A DNA stretch of 64,000 nucleotides from Chryseobacterium sp. S0630 (GTDB taxonomy: Bacteria > Bacteroidota > Bacteroidia > Flavobacteriales > Weeksellaceae). This document shows positions 1 to 8,699 of the stretch, piece by piece. The position numbers and the translations under genes were made by a program. The stretch covers positions 1 to 64,000 of the forward strand of contig NZ_JAMZGF010000012.1 in the NCBI RefSeq assembly GCF_024158915.1, in the 5' to 3' direction. The notes below the pieces were generated by a model. It saw nothing but the letters and a program-made list of their open reading frames with translations. It was not told the origin of the DNA and did not search any database. Positions within the stretch are counted from its first letter, which is position 1; every line of letters begins with the position of its first letter.

Positions 1-804
1 TATACTGTAACAGGACTTTCACCAGCAACTACGTATTCTTTCTCTGTGAAAGCAAAAGATGCAGCTGGAAATGCTTCTGTATCCAGTAATACAGTGAGTG
101 TGACAACTCTTTCTGGAGGAACTGTTACTTACTGTTCTTCTTCGGCCTCAAATACAGCAGATGAAAGAATCGGAAATGTAACCTTCGGATCTATTAATAA
201 TACATCTACAGGAACTGCAGGATATGAAAACTTCACTTCAGTTTCTACCAATGTTACAAGAGGAAGTGCTTACACCATTTCCATTACTCCGGTTTGGACT
301 TCTACAAAATACAGTGAAGCTTACGCAGTTTATATTGATTACAACGGAGACGGAGACTTTACAGACAGCGGAGAACTGGCATGGACAAAAGCAGGGTCTA
401 CAACAAGTCCGGTTACAGGATCTATTACCATCCCGGCTACTGCTACTGTTGGATCTACAAGAATGAGAGTAATGATGAAGTATAGTTCAATTCCTACTTC
501 TTCATGTGAAGCATTCACTTATGGACAGGTAGAAGATTATACGCTTAATATTGTTTCTTCCGGAAAAGGAGATCTTCATAGTACGAAAGATCTGATCACC
601 GATGTGAAGCTTTATCCAAACCCTGCAAGAGATATACTTTATATTTCCAATACAACTTCTGAAGATTACAAAATCTTCGATATGGGTGGAAAACTAATCG
701 ACTCAGGAAAACTACAAAGAGGATCCGTGAACGTAAGCAACCTTATCAAAGGTGCTTATATGATTCAGATTGGAGAATCTTCTAAGAGATTTGTTAAAAA
801 CTAA
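1..804 (+). CDS. T9SS-secreted protein with FN3 and GEVED domains (3' part)
   Basis: The reading frame is open from the first base, so the start lies outside the window and 267 residues are visible. They begin in the end of a fibronectin type III repeat (TGLSPATTYSFSVKAKD, then AGNAS). A GEVED domain follows, with its calcium-like DYNGDGDFTD stretch and the signature GQVEDYTL. The last 70 or so residues (VKLYPNPARDILYI, then GAYMIQI and KRFVKN) are a type A sorting tail of the type IX secretion system. In the family such proteins are exported to the cell surface or medium, often as peptidases or adhesins, but the catalytic part is not visible here. A rho-independent hairpin follows. Confidence 0.9.
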   Translation, partial: YTVTGLSPATTYSFSVKAKDAAGNASVSSNTVSVTTLSGGTVTYCSSSASNTADERIGNVTFGSINNTSTGTAGYENFTSVSTNVTRGSAYTISITPVWTSTKYSEAYAVYIDYNGDGDFTDSGELAWTKAGSTTSPVTGSITIPATATVGSTRMRVMMKYSSIPTSSCEAFTYGQVEDYTLNIVSSGKGDLHSTKDLITDVKLYPNPARDILYISNTTSEDYKIFDMGGKLIDSGKLQRGSVNVSNLIKGAYMIQIGESSKRFVKN

Positions 805-829
805 TCCCTTTACAATTAAACGATGTGAA

Positions 830-860
830 AAAACTGCTCCTTATGGAGCAGTTTTATTTT
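830..860 (+). terminator. Rho-independent terminator after the GEVED protein
   Basis: An 11-bp perfect stem (AAAACTGCTCC with GGAGCAGTTTT) closes a TTAT loop and is followed by a T-rich run. It lies 25 bases after the stop codon. Confidence 0.85.
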
Positions 861-1282
861 TTTCCAATGTAAAATATCATCACAATAAACAATTACAAAT
901 GAAATTAATCACATAAAAACATTTTATTTAAAACAAAATAACTATAATTTGAGTTTTTTAATTTAAATTTATCGCATAACAATATTTTATTGTGCCGTTT
1001 ACCCAGATTGTATTTAAGGGAGCTCCAAAGCCGTTTTTGACGTCTCATGCAGCTGCTGCTTCTGACTCTATTTTGGCGTAAATTGATATTTCTACACTTT
1101 ACTGTCAGAAAAGTGTATTATTAAAACAAATTCCAGTCTCAAAAATTTCTCTTACTGAACAGAAAATCATTACTCATCCTCATTTCAGTAATTCATTTAA
1201 GATCTTTGTAAATAATATGATGTTTCAAAAAGGTAATTCCCTCTAATACCTCAATATTTTAAGATAATTTAAAATTTTTTAT
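861..1282. other. AT-rich intergenic gap with a short GC-richer island
   Basis: No full gene is seen. From 992 to 1081 a GC-richer block stands out. It reads from a GTG as a 29-residue peptide (VPFTQIVFKGAPKPF, then HAAAASDSILA) ending in TAA. There is no recognisable promoter or ribosome site, so a gene remnant is as likely as a small gene. The rest is AT-rich and featureless. Confidence 0.4.
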
Positions 1283-1996
1283 ATGAAACATTTATTTAAG
1301 TACATCTTTTTTTTAGCCATCACTTCTTTCTCGGTTGCCTGTAGCTCTGACGATGATGAAGTAATAGACATCAATCCGGATGTGACCACTGTATTCTACA
1401 AAAACGCAGATGAATTGGCAGTAACCTATGACCCCAGTAATTCGGTAAGTCAAGCCATAAAAAATCAGGCTTACGACTTGTATAAAAGAGGCAAATGGAG
1501 TGAATTGGAATCTCTTTTTAAGGCCAATAATTTAAATGGCGGATGGCCGCCTGCTAACGGAGGCTACAATATTGTTGATGATGTTCCTTTACAGGTTGGA
1601 CAGAAATTTGACAGATACAGCGGAGCGGTTGGCAACTATACCGGCACGGGAGTTCCTACATTAGGAGGAAGTTTTACAAGTCCTATTATCAATGGTTACA
1701 CTTATACTTTTACTCAAAGAGCTTTAAACCAACCTGAAGACAAGTACGATTTTTACTATGAAATTGATGTTTTGAATAGCTCTATGCAGTTTAAAACCCA
1801 AACCGCAGACATTATTCCATGGTTCAGTCAGGCGGGAAAAGGAAAACAAACCATGTGGAAAATCCCTATCGACATCAACACGGGTTATCAGAAAACATGG
1901 AATAAGCTGGCTGAAGAAGGTTATATAAAAGTTACCATTAAGAAAAGTCCCAGCGGAAAATACCCTAACTTAGTAGGCACAGTTATTCAGCCATAA
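1283..1996 (+). CDS. Lipoprotein with TNT-like (NAD+ glycohydrolase toxin) C-terminal domain
   Basis: The 237-residue protein starts with a lipoprotein signal peptide (lipobox SVAC, Cys20) and an acidic SSDDDE linker. Residues 85-237 match the tuberculosis necrotizing toxin (TNT) fold family. Visible hallmarks are GGWPPANGG (86-94), QKFDRYSG (107-114, Arg111), a second arginine at 146, and IIPWFSQAGKGKQ (177-189). The last keeps the Trp-Phe pair and distal Gln typical of the NAD-binding site. TNT enzymes hydrolyse NAD+. Lipidation suggests an envelope location, either displayed on the outer membrane or held there before delivery. The next gene starts only 10 bases on and could encode a partner. 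The domain call is fairly firm; activity and target are inferred. Confidence 0.75.
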   Translation: MKHLFKYIFFLAITSFSVACSSDDDEVIDINPDVTTVFYKNADELAVTYDPSNSVSQAIKNQAYDLYKRGKWSELESLFKANNLNGGWPPANGGYNIVDDVPLQVGQKFDRYSGAVGNYTGTGVPTLGGSFTSPIINGYTYTFTQRALNQPEDKYDFYYEIDVLNSSMQFKTQTADIIPWFSQAGKGKQTMWKIPIDINTGYQKTWNKLAEEGYIKVTIKKSPSGKYPNLVGTVIQP

Positions 1997-2006
1997 ATCA
2001 ATCCAG

Positions 2007-2417
2007 ATGTATTCAATATCAGAAAAAATAAGCATAACCGAAAAAGTTTTTGTTGAAAAAAGCACCTTCATCAACGATGAAACTCTCCCTTCAGCAATAA
2101 CCACTTTCACCTGCTGCCATTGCGGAAACAAAAATACTATTGCAATAACACCTTATGAATCAGGATTTCCTATTCTACAACTGTACCATGATGATAAAGT
2201 ATTATCCAAAGATGAATTGTTAAAGCACAAAATTGCCAATGGAACCTCTCAAAGAATGTTGCATTTCGGAGAATTAACAGTTAATGATTTACCTACTTTA
2301 TATTTTGGTACCGATTGCACTTCCTGTCATTCAAAATATATAGGCGTTTTCAGCTATGGGGAAAAGCAGCCAGGATTGATGATATTGACCATCTCCGGAA
2401 TCTGGAAATATGAGTAA
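2007..2417 (+). CDS. Zinc-ribbon-like cytosolic protein, possible immunity partner
   Basis: This 136-residue protein has no signal peptide. Two CxxC pairs, Cys36/Cys39 (TCCHCGNK) and Cys104/Cys107 (DCTSCHSK), probably bind one zinc ion. The rest looks like a small alpha/beta domain and I do not recognise the family. It follows the TNT-domain lipoprotein by 10 bases and a terminator comes after it, so the two form one transcription unit. A toxin-immunity relation is an inference from that arrangement and from the small cytosolic nature of the product. It could equally be unrelated. Confidence 0.65.
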   Translation: MYSISEKISITEKVFVEKSTFINDETLPSAITTFTCCHCGNKNTIAITPYESGFPILQLYHDDKVLSKDELLKHKIANGTSQRMLHFGELTVNDLPTLYFGTDCTSCHSKYIGVFSYGEKQPGLMILTISGIWKYE

Positions 2418-2441
2418 TTGAAATCCTATCTATATCCTATT

Positions 2442-2475
2442 AAAAGTCCACAAGTTTCAGATTGTGGACTTTTTT
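2442..2475 (+). terminator. Rho-independent terminator
   Basis: The stem AAAAGTCCACA / TGTGGACTTTT is followed by a T run. It closes the TNT-domain and zinc-ribbon transcription unit. Confidence 0.85.
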
Positions 2476-2532
2476 CTTACTTTAGCGAAGAAATTAATAA
2501 CATTATCAATAACCAGGAAAACACGTTAATTC

Positions 2533-3264
2533 ATGAAAAAGATTACTTTACTTCTTTTCATGCTGTTCTTTGAGTCAGCATATTCACAAAAAACACTTGC
2601 CCAATATCCTGATGGCCAGTTTCCTTACCAAGGAGGTTCCCTCCAGTTGTTCTCAGATATGCAGGACTATTTCCTGAAAAGCGGCTCAAAACCATGTGAT
2701 CAAAATGAGATGTATTTTGTAAGCCTAAAGATTGATGAGAATGGTAAACCTGCTTTAATAAAGAAAAAGAGTGATGACCCTATTATAGAAAAGAACAAAT
2801 GTGCTTTTACTCTTGCTGTCAAATCTTTAGGGAGCTTAAAAAACTGGCAGCCTGCAGAGCAAAACGGAAAGAAAGTTGCCGCTTATTTCGATTTTCTATT
2901 TCAACCCAAGGATTTTTTTGAAAATTACAAACCCGATTATGATATTGAAAAATCATATCAGTCCGCTGCCATGCCCGGTGGAATAAAAGCATTTAGAAAA
3001 GATGTTCTTGAAAGCTTAAGTAATTATTTGGATTGGGAAACTTACAACCCAAAAGGAATATTTCTTATATCCTTTGCAATAGATGAAAATGGAGAGATCA
3101 CCAATGTGGATATTGAACCCAAAGTAGAAAACAATAAAATTCTTCTTGAGGATGTAAAATTTGCTCTGAAAAAAATAAAAGGAAAGTGGAGTCCTGCAAA
3201 AACGAATGGAACACCAGTAAAATCATGGTTTAGAATGTCTATTAACTTTAGTTCGCGGGAGTAA
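2533..3264 (+). CDS. Secreted protein with two TonB_C-like domains
   Basis: A signal peptide (residues 1-18, cleaved before QKTLAQ) leads into two similar halves of about 110 residues. Each half has the pattern PGG/QGG ... helix ... VSLKIDENG or ISFAIDENG ... KxWxPA ... NGxxV. That is the TonB C-terminal domain pattern found in Bacteroidetes proteins labelled energy transducer TonB. There is no N-terminal membrane anchor or proline-rich spanner, so it is unlikely to be a working TonB; it is probably a periplasmic protein. Role unknown. The start is chosen because the signal peptide begins there. Confidence 0.75.
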   Translation: MKKITLLLFMLFFESAYSQKTLAQYPDGQFPYQGGSLQLFSDMQDYFLKSGSKPCDQNEMYFVSLKIDENGKPALIKKKSDDPIIEKNKCAFTLAVKSLGSLKNWQPAEQNGKKVAAYFDFLFQPKDFFENYKPDYDIEKSYQSAAMPGGIKAFRKDVLESLSNYLDWETYNPKGIFLISFAIDENGEITNVDIEPKVENNKILLEDVKFALKKIKGKWSPAKTNGTPVKSWFRMSINFSSRE

Positions 3265-3342
3265 AATAAAAACATTAGACAGCCTGCGCTTTTGGGTCTC
3301 ATATTTTACTCGTGTACATTTCACATTTTACAAATCCTTTTC

Positions 3343-3350
3343 TATCTTTG
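3343..3350 (+). promoter_or_regulatory. -7 promoter element (TATCTTTG)
   Basis: An exact match to the Bacteroidetes primary-sigma consensus TAnnTTTG. It lies 18 bases before the ATG at 3369 and after the alternative ATG at 3312, so it rules out that longer start. Confidence 0.7.
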
Positions 3351-3368
3351 TGGGAAATAAAAAAATTC

Positions 3369-3836
3369 ATGGATAAAATTGATAGTCTGAACCAAGTAGC
3401 AGAATTCCATACTACTTTCAAAGCCCCTATTTTAGATACCCCACAAATTCCTTCTCCGGAAAGATGCAATTTGAGAGTAGAACTTTTACAGGAAGAATTA
3501 AACGAACTGAAGCAGGCGATTGCTGACAATAATATTGTAGAAATTGCTGATGCATTGTGTGATCTTCAGTATGTTTTGAGTGGTGCGGTACTGGAATTCG
3601 GACTTGGCAACAAATTTGTAGAGCTATTCAACGAAGTTCAGCGCTCCAATATGTCGAAGGCATGTGATAATGAAGAACAGGCAAAAGAAACTGTTGAATT
3701 TTACAAAGAGAAGGAAGTAGAATCTTTTTATGAAAAGTCTGGAGAAAAATTCAATGTTTACAGACAGGCAGATCATAAAGTATTGAAAAACAAATACTAC
3801 TCTCCTGCTGATTTAAAATCAATTATCGAAAAATAA
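3369..3836 (+). CDS. MazG-like / PRA-PH superfamily NTP pyrophosphohydrolase
   Basis: The 155-residue all-helical protein shows the metal-binding pattern of this superfamily: ExxE in VELLQEELNELK and ExxD in EIADALCDLQY. Members remove pyrophosphate from nucleoside triphosphates, either as house-cleaning enzymes or in nucleotide metabolism; the exact substrate cannot be told. The start at 3369 (MDKIDSLNQ) is preferred over an upstream in-frame ATG because the -7 promoter box lies between them. A secreted thioredoxin-like gene follows after 3 bases, so they are likely co-transcribed. Confidence 0.85.
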   Translation: MDKIDSLNQVAEFHTTFKAPILDTPQIPSPERCNLRVELLQEELNELKQAIADNNIVEIADALCDLQYVLSGAVLEFGLGNKFVELFNEVQRSNMSKACDNEEQAKETVEFYKEKEVESFYEKSGEKFNVYRQADHKVLKNKYYSPADLKSIIEK

Positions 3837-3839
3837 AAT

Positions 3840-4403
3840 ATGAAAAAATTTATTACCAATATTGTTGCCTTTTCAAGTCTGTTCTTAGCAGCACAACAAT
3901 TTAGCGCTCAAAAAGTAGTGGTAAACCGTGAAGTTGAAACTACGAAAGATGGCAAAATGCTTTTGGGAAACCAGTTGAAAGAGCAGTTTTTAAAAGCTCC
4001 TTATGCAGATTGGTATGTAAAAGAACATGATGAATATGCTCTTGACCAAAAAGCAGTCAGTGAATTAAAAAAAGAGAAAATCGGGACTTATGATATTATT
4101 GTTTTCATGGGAACCTGGTGTGAAGACAGCCACAGAGATTTTCCTAGACTGATGAAAATATTGGAAGCCGTAGGTTATCCGGAAAATAAATTGAATATTA
4201 TTGCTGTTAACCGTAAGAAAGAATCTCCTACCGGAGACGAAAGCCTTTACAATCTTCAGAAAGTCCCTACTATTATCCTGAAAAGATATGGAAAAGAAGT
4301 AGGTAGAATTATAGAAATGCCTACTACAGGATATATTGAAAGGGATTTGGTTCAAATTCTTAAAAAGAACGATTCATCTGTCATCAAAGAAATTTTTAAA
4401 TAG
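3840..4403 (+). CDS. Periplasmic thioredoxin-fold protein with a single active-site cysteine
   Basis: A signal peptide covers residues 1-23 (FSAQ). The thioredoxin fold follows, with the active-site loop FMGTWCEDSHRDFP (Cys94) and the cis-proline segment KVPTIIL near residue 144. The usual CxxC is replaced by CEDS, so a dithiol redox cycle is not possible within the motif. Such proteins may act as monothiol reductants, peroxidase-like proteins or binding folds. The gene starts 3 bases after the pyrophosphohydrolase gene and 3 bases separate it from the next, so it sits mid-operon. Confidence 0.8.
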   Translation: MKKFITNIVAFSSLFLAAQQFSAQKVVVNREVETTKDGKMLLGNQLKEQFLKAPYADWYVKEHDEYALDQKAVSELKKEKIGTYDIIVFMGTWCEDSHRDFPRLMKILEAVGYPENKLNIIAVNRKKESPTGDESLYNLQKVPTIILKRYGKEVGRIIEMPTTGYIERDLVQILKKNDSSVIKEIFK

Positions 4404-4406
4404 ATT

Positions 4407-5012
4407 TTGAGAAATTATAGAACAATATTATCCTTTGTAGCCGGTGCCGGTGCGATGGTGCTGCTATTTTTTGGTCTGAAATCCTGCCTGAACCTTGGAA
4501 ATAAAACTGAAAAATCGGATTATTATATCCTGACCAATCAGATTTCCAAGATGAATAAGATGGTGGTTTTGGAGCAGAATACTTCCAGTATGCAGAAAAC
4601 CAAAATGGGTTATGAAGTTTTTGGAAAAGAAATTTCCAGCAACAGCATTATTACTTACACCAAGACTAATGCGCAGGTTTCTTACGATCTTAACAAAATG
4701 AAGATCGAAGTAGATTCCATCAATAAGAAGCTTATTATTACAGAGCTTCCTGATGCTGAGATCAGAATAACTCCAAGTGTTGAAATTCAATCTCTGGATG
4801 ATTCTTTTATTAACAGGATCTCGGAAAAAGACATTAAAAATGTTACAACTAAAGCCAAAGAAACGGCAGAAAAATCAATCGATCAGAATCAATTAAGAAC
4901 TGAAGGCCGTAAGCAGTTGATGGAAAATCTGAATAATGTTTTTGTTCTGGCGAAGGCTTTGAATTATGAAATAGAGGATAAAACCGGAAAGATTGGTATT
5001 CTGGGACTTTAG
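4407..5012 (+). CDS. DUF4230 membrane-anchored protein
   Basis: The chosen start is a TTG, 3 bases after the preceding stop codon; there is no ATG before the single membrane segment (residues 8-27, VAGAGAMVLLFFGLK). The periplasmic part, about residues 38-201, has the DUF4230 layout: a helix, then TNAQVSYDLNKMKIEVD and KLIITELPDAEIRI strands, and a C-terminal helix pair. The function of DUF4230 is not established. Close spacing suggests translation coupled to the two upstream genes. Confidence 0.75.
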   Translation: MRNYRTILSFVAGAGAMVLLFFGLKSCLNLGNKTEKSDYYILTNQISKMNKMVVLEQNTSSMQKTKMGYEVFGKEISSNSIITYTKTNAQVSYDLNKMKIEVDSINKKLIITELPDAEIRITPSVEIQSLDDSFINRISEKDIKNVTTKAKETAEKSIDQNQLRTEGRKQLMENLNNVFVLAKALNYEIEDKTGKIGILGL

Positions 5013-5083
5013 GAAAAATATTTCTGTTTGGCAAACCCTTTGAATGATACTATCCATATTGTTGACATTTAAAAATCAAAGTC

Positions 5084-5269
5084 ATGGATAAAAAAGGAAA
5101 AACCAATAAGAAAGAATCTGCCAATACCGCAGAAACCCAAAAGCAAAATCAGGATTTCCAGAATATTCCTGCAGCATCCAAAAACACCAATCCACCTGAT
5201 ATTGATAAAGAAGATATTCAGAAGTCTTCTAAAAATAAGACAGGAAAAACGGATAATACAAAGGAATAA
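5084..5269 (+). CDS. Small lysine- and asparagine-rich disordered protein
   Basis: The 61-residue product is almost entirely Lys, Asn, Gln, Thr, Glu and Asp, with no hydrophobic core, signal peptide or membrane segment. Such short charged proteins are common and unexplained in Chryseobacterium relatives. A strong terminator about 40 bases after the stop supports a real transcription unit. No function can be assigned. Confidence 0.55.
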   Translation: MDKKGKTNKKESANTAETQKQNQDFQNIPAASKNTNPPDIDKEDIQKSSKNKTGKTDNTKE

Positions 5270-5304
5270 AAGAGCTGTTAAGGCTTATTGATCACTAAAA
5301 AACG

Positions 5305-5340
5305 AAAAGTTCCGTCTCATATGAGGCGGAACTTCTCTTT
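5305..5340. terminator. Bidirectional terminator between convergent genes
   Basis: A long stem (AGTTCCGTCTCAT with ATGAGGCGGAACT, one G-U pair) is flanked by an A run on the left and a TCTCTTT run on the right. It can end both the small disordered gene (plus) and the leu operon (minus). Confidence 0.75.
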
Positions 5341-5366
5341 CTAACTATCTAACTGAACTTTTGTTT

Positions 5367-6491
5367 CTATACAATGGTAGATTTTCCGATCTTGATATTT
5401 TCAAAATTATAATAAGACTTTTCGGAATATCTGATATGGTCAGCAATAAAGCTTCCCACTTCACTTGTTGAATAATATTGCTTGGTGTTAAGATCAACTG
5501 TAACATACTTATTTTCAATAGCATGTTCTACTGATTGCCTTAGTTTGTCTGCTGCAATCTTTAAATTAAGATGATCCAGCATCATCGCTACGCTTAAAAT
5601 AGAAGCAATAGGATTAGCAATTCCTTTTCCTTTTGCCTGTGGATAAGACCCATGAATAGGCTCAAATAAAGCATTCTTCTCTCCTACTGAAGCTGATGGC
5701 AGCAATCCGATAGAACCTCCGATCACACTTGCTTCATCCGAAATAATATCACCAAACATATTTTCCGTTAGAATAACATCAAAATGCTTAGGATTAAGAA
5801 TCAGCTGCATGGCTGCATTGTCTACAAACATATAATCAAGCTGTACATCAGGATATTCAGGAGCAATTTCCTGACAAGTTTTTCTCCATAATCTTGAAGT
5901 ATCCAGAACATTGGCTTTATCAATAAGGGTAAGTTTTTTCTTTCTTTTCTGAGCTTCCTGGAATGCCATATGCGCAATCGGAATAATATCTTCACGACTG
6001 TATTTGCAGACATCATAAGCATAAGCTCCTTCCGGATCTGTAAATTTTTCACCGAAATAGATTCCGCTTACCAATTCTCTGAAAATCTGAATATCTGCTC
6101 CTTCAATAATTTCTCTTTTCAAAGGACTTTTATCAATCAGAGATGCGTACGTTTTCAAAGGGCGGATATTAGCAAACAGTCCCAATTCTTTACGGAGCTT
6201 CAATAATCCCTGCTCCGGTCTCACTTTCGCTTCCGGATCATTATCAAAAACCGGATCACCAATAGCTCCAAAAAGCACAGCATCAGATTCTTTACAAATT
6301 TTCAACGTTTCTTCAGGTAAAGGATTTCCTGTCTTAAAAATAGCTTCTGCACCTATTAATCCATAATCAAACTGGAATTTACATTGAAAAGCTTCAGCAA
6401 TAACATCTAATATTTTAATGCTTTCACTGATGATTTCCGGGCCGATCCCATCTCCGGGAAGAACCGCAATTTTAAAATAACTGTCGCTCAT
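5367..6491 (-). CDS. leuB: 3-isopropylmalate dehydrogenase
   Basis: Oxidises and decarboxylates (2R,3S)-3-isopropylmalate to 2-ketoisocaproate with NAD+ in the last specific step of leucine synthesis. The 374-residue protein has the family start [13 protein letters not shown], the [16 protein letters not shown] substrate loop, [11 protein letters not shown], the VDNAAMQLI region and the metal and NAD site [14 protein letters not shown] with [10 protein letters not shown] and EPIHGS. Its start overlaps the end of leuD by 20 bases, giving translational coupling. It is the last gene of leuA-leuC-leuD-leuB. Confidence 0.97.
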   Translation of the reverse strand: MSDSYFKIAVLPGDGIGPEIISESIKILDVIAEAFQCKFQFDYGLIGAEAIFKTGNPLPEETLKICKESDAVLFGAIGDPVFDNDPEAKVRPEQGLLKLRKELGLFANIRPLKTYASLIDKSPLKREIIEGADIQIFRELVSGIYFGEKFTDPEGAYAYDVCKYSREDIIPIAHMAFQEAQKRKKKLTLIDKANVLDTSRLWRKTCQEIAPEYPDVQLDYMFVDNAAMQLILNPKHFDVILTENMFGDIISDEASVIGGSIGLLPSASVGEKNALFEPIHGSYPQAKGKGIANPIASILSVAMMLDHLNLKIAADKLRQSVEHAIENKYVTVDLNTKQYYSTSEVGSFIADHIRYSEKSYYNFENIKIGKSTIV

Positions 6492-7080
6492 TTTCTTTTT
6501 GTGTTTTTAATTCAAATTCTGTGATCGTCTGTTTTCTGCTGATTAAAAAATCAATATCATCATAGCCGTTTAGCAGACATATTTTTTTATAAGAATCGAG
6601 TTCAAAGGTTTCTGTGGTATCTTTAAAGCTGATCGACTGTAATTCTACGTCAATAGCAATTTCATTATCAGGATTTTCTTTGATTCCTTCTAAAATTTCT
6701 TTTAAAAATTCTTCTGAAACTTTTACAGGAAGAAGTCCGTTGTTTAGGGCATTCCCCTTAAAAATATCAGCAAAATAACTGGAAATAATTACTTTAAAAC
6801 CATAATCTGTCAAAGACCAGGCTGCGTGTTCACGACTGCTTCCACAACCGAAATTATTTCCTGCCACCAGAATCTCACCTTCAAATTTAGGATTGTTTAA
6901 AACGAAGTCCGGATTCGGTTCTCCGGTATGAATATTAAACCTCCAGTCTCTGAACAGATTTTCTCCGAAGCCTTTTCTGTCTATACTTTTCAGGAATCTA
7001 GCCGGAATAATCTGGTCTGTATCTATATTTTCTGCCGGCAATGGAACTGCGCGGGATTTTAAAACAACTAATTTTTGCAT
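6472..7080 (-). CDS. leuD: 3-isopropylmalate dehydratase small subunit
   Basis: The small subunit pairs with LeuC to isomerise 2-isopropylmalate to 3-isopropylmalate. The 202-residue protein has the swivel-domain signatures [26 protein letters not shown] and [20 protein letters not shown] gap of 201 bases to leuC is filled by a palindromic repeat (7104-7272), which is unusual inside an operon. The 3' end overlaps leuB. Confidence 0.97.
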   Translation of the reverse strand: MQKLVVLKSRAVPLPAENIDTDQIIPARFLKSIDRKGFGENLFRDWRFNIHTGEPNPDFVLNNPKFEGEILVAGNNFGCGSSREHAAWSLTDYGFKVIISSYFADIFKGNALNNGLLPVKVSEEFLKEILEGIKENPDNEIAIDVELQSISFKDTTETFELDSYKKICLLNGYDDIDFLISRKQTITEFELKTQKENERQLF

Positions 7081-7103
7081 TTATTCTATATTGTTTAGAC
7101 TTA

Positions 7104-7272
7104 GAACCACAAAAGGCACAAAAGTTTTCTTTTTTACTTTTCAATTTACTTAACTGAAGTTCACATAAGAATGAAAATCAAAGATTTTCAAAAAGCTTAA
7201 GTGTTCTTTTTCTACAAGCAAATGGAATCTTCTTCTTACTTAAGTGTTATCATCTTTTGTGTCTTTGTGGTT
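7104..7272. repeat. Palindromic intergenic repeat inside the leu operon (family D, copy 1)
   Basis: The ends are inverted copies: GAACCACAAAAGGCACAAAAG on the left and CTTTTGTGTCTTTGTGGTT on the right. A central segment GAAAATCAAAGATTTTC is itself a palindrome and resembles the core of two longer relatives in the his operon (39716-39906 and 41313-41492). It lies between leuC and leuD, so it is transcribed. No reading frame is seen. Confidence 0.65.
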
Positions 7273-7281
7273 AAATTCTTT

Positions 7282-8670
7282 TTAGTTTACACTTTCAAAA
7301 GCTGAAATTTTACCTTCTATTGCTGCTTTTGCTGCGGTAAGCGGACTGGCAAGAATTGTTCTTGAACCTTGTCCCTGTCTGCCTTCAAAGTTTCTGTTGG
7401 AGGTGGAAACACAATATTCTCCTTCAGGTATTTTATCATCATTCATCGCCAGACATGCTGAACATCCCGGCTGACGGATCTGAAATCCTGCATCACTGAA
7501 TATTTTATCCAAACCTTCCTCATAAATCTGCTTCACCACTTGTTGAGATCCGGGAACAATCAGTGCTTTTACAGCCTCAGACTTGCTTTTCCCTTTGATA
7601 TACTGAGCGGCAGAGCGGAAATCTTCTATCCTTGCATTGGTACAGCTTCCTATGAAAACATAATTAACCTTGATACTGTTAACTGCCTGTCCGGCTTCCA
7701 GTCCCATATATTTTAATGCCTTCTCTTCAGATTCATTTTGCGGTGCCGGAATCACTTCACGGATTGAAATCCCCATTCCCGGATTGGTACCATATGTAAT
7801 CATTGGATAAATATCTGAAGCATCAAAGCTGAGTTCTTCATCAAAAACAGCTCCTTCGTCTGTTTTCAACGTTTTCCAATACCCTACTTTTTCATGCCAT
7901 TCTTCTCCTTCCGGAGCAAATTTTCGTCCCTGTACATATTCAAAAGTGGTTTCATCAGGAGCAATCATGCCTCCTCTGGCTCCCATTTCAATGCTCATAT
8001 TGCAGACTGTCATTCTCCCTTCCATGGACATTTCTTCAAATACATTCCCCGCATACTCACAGAAATATCCTGTTCCTCCGTCTGTTCCTATTTTTGAAAT
8101 GATATAAAGAATCACATCTTTAGGCTGAACATTTTCATTCAATTTACCATTGACTGTAATCCTCATTGATTTTGGTTTGTTCAGCAACAAGCATTGACTG
8201 GCAAATACCTGAGCCACCTGACTGGTTCCAATCCCAAAGGCAATAGATCCAAATGCGCCATGCGTAGAGGTATGGCTGTCACCACACACAATACTCATTC
8301 CCGGCTGGGTAATTCCCAATTCCGGAGCGATGATGTGAACAATTCCCTGGTATTGGTGTCCTAATCCGAAAAGTTCAATATTGTTTTTCTTACAGTTTTC
8401 CGTAAGCTGCTCTACCTGATTTCTTGAAAGTTCATCTTTAATAGGCTGCTCCTGATGTAAAGTAGGTACGTTGTGATCTGCAGTAGCTACAATCTGTTCC
8501 GGCCTGAATATTTCCAGATTTCTGGATTCAAGTTCCGCAAAAGCCTGAGGGCTGGTTACCTCATGAATAAGATGTTTGTCTATATAAATGATCTGAGGTC
8601 CGTCAGGAATGGTTTCTACCACGTGAGCGTCCCAAACTTTATCAAAAAGTGTCTTTTTACTGTTGTTCAT
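7282..8670 (-). CDS. leuC: 3-isopropylmalate dehydratase large subunit
   Basis: The catalytic iron-sulfur subunit of isopropylmalate isomerase. The 462-residue protein begins [13 protein letters not shown] and carries [14 protein letters not shown]. The three cluster cysteines are in [15 protein letters not shown] (first) and in [10 protein letters not shown] (second and third). Full length for the family. It lies 29 bases after leuA and before the repeat-filled leuC-leuD gap. Confidence 0.97.
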   Translation of the reverse strand: MNNSKKTLFDKVWDAHVVETIPDGPQIIYIDKHLIHEVTSPQAFAELESRNLEIFRPEQIVATADHNVPTLHQEQPIKDELSRNQVEQLTENCKKNNIELFGLGHQYQGIVHIIAPELGITQPGMSIVCGDSHTSTHGAFGSIAFGIGTSQVAQVFASQCLLLNKPKSMRITVNGKLNENVQPKDVILYIISKIGTDGGTGYFCEYAGNVFEEMSMEGRMTVCNMSIEMGARGGMIAPDETTFEYVQGRKFAPEGEEWHEKVGYWKTLKTDEGAVFDEELSFDASDIYPMITYGTNPGMGISIREVIPAPQNESEEKALKYMGLEAGQAVNSIKVNYVFIGSCTNARIEDFRSAAQYIKGKSKSEAVKALIVPGSQQVVKQIYEEGLDKIFSDAGFQIRQPGCSACLAMNDDKIPEGEYCVSTSNRNFEGRQGQGSRTILASPLTAAKAAIEGKISAFESVN

Positions 8671-8699
8671 TGTTTACTTTATCTTGATTTAAATCAAAC

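Noticed and set aside
3312..3368. Upstream in-frame start giving a 174-residue MazG-like protein
   Set aside because: The exact -7 promoter box lies inside this stretch, so it cannot be translated from the main transcript.
7894..8097. 67-codon plus-strand frame inside leuC
   Set aside because: It lies antisense to a firmly identified gene and has no promoter or recognisable protein features.
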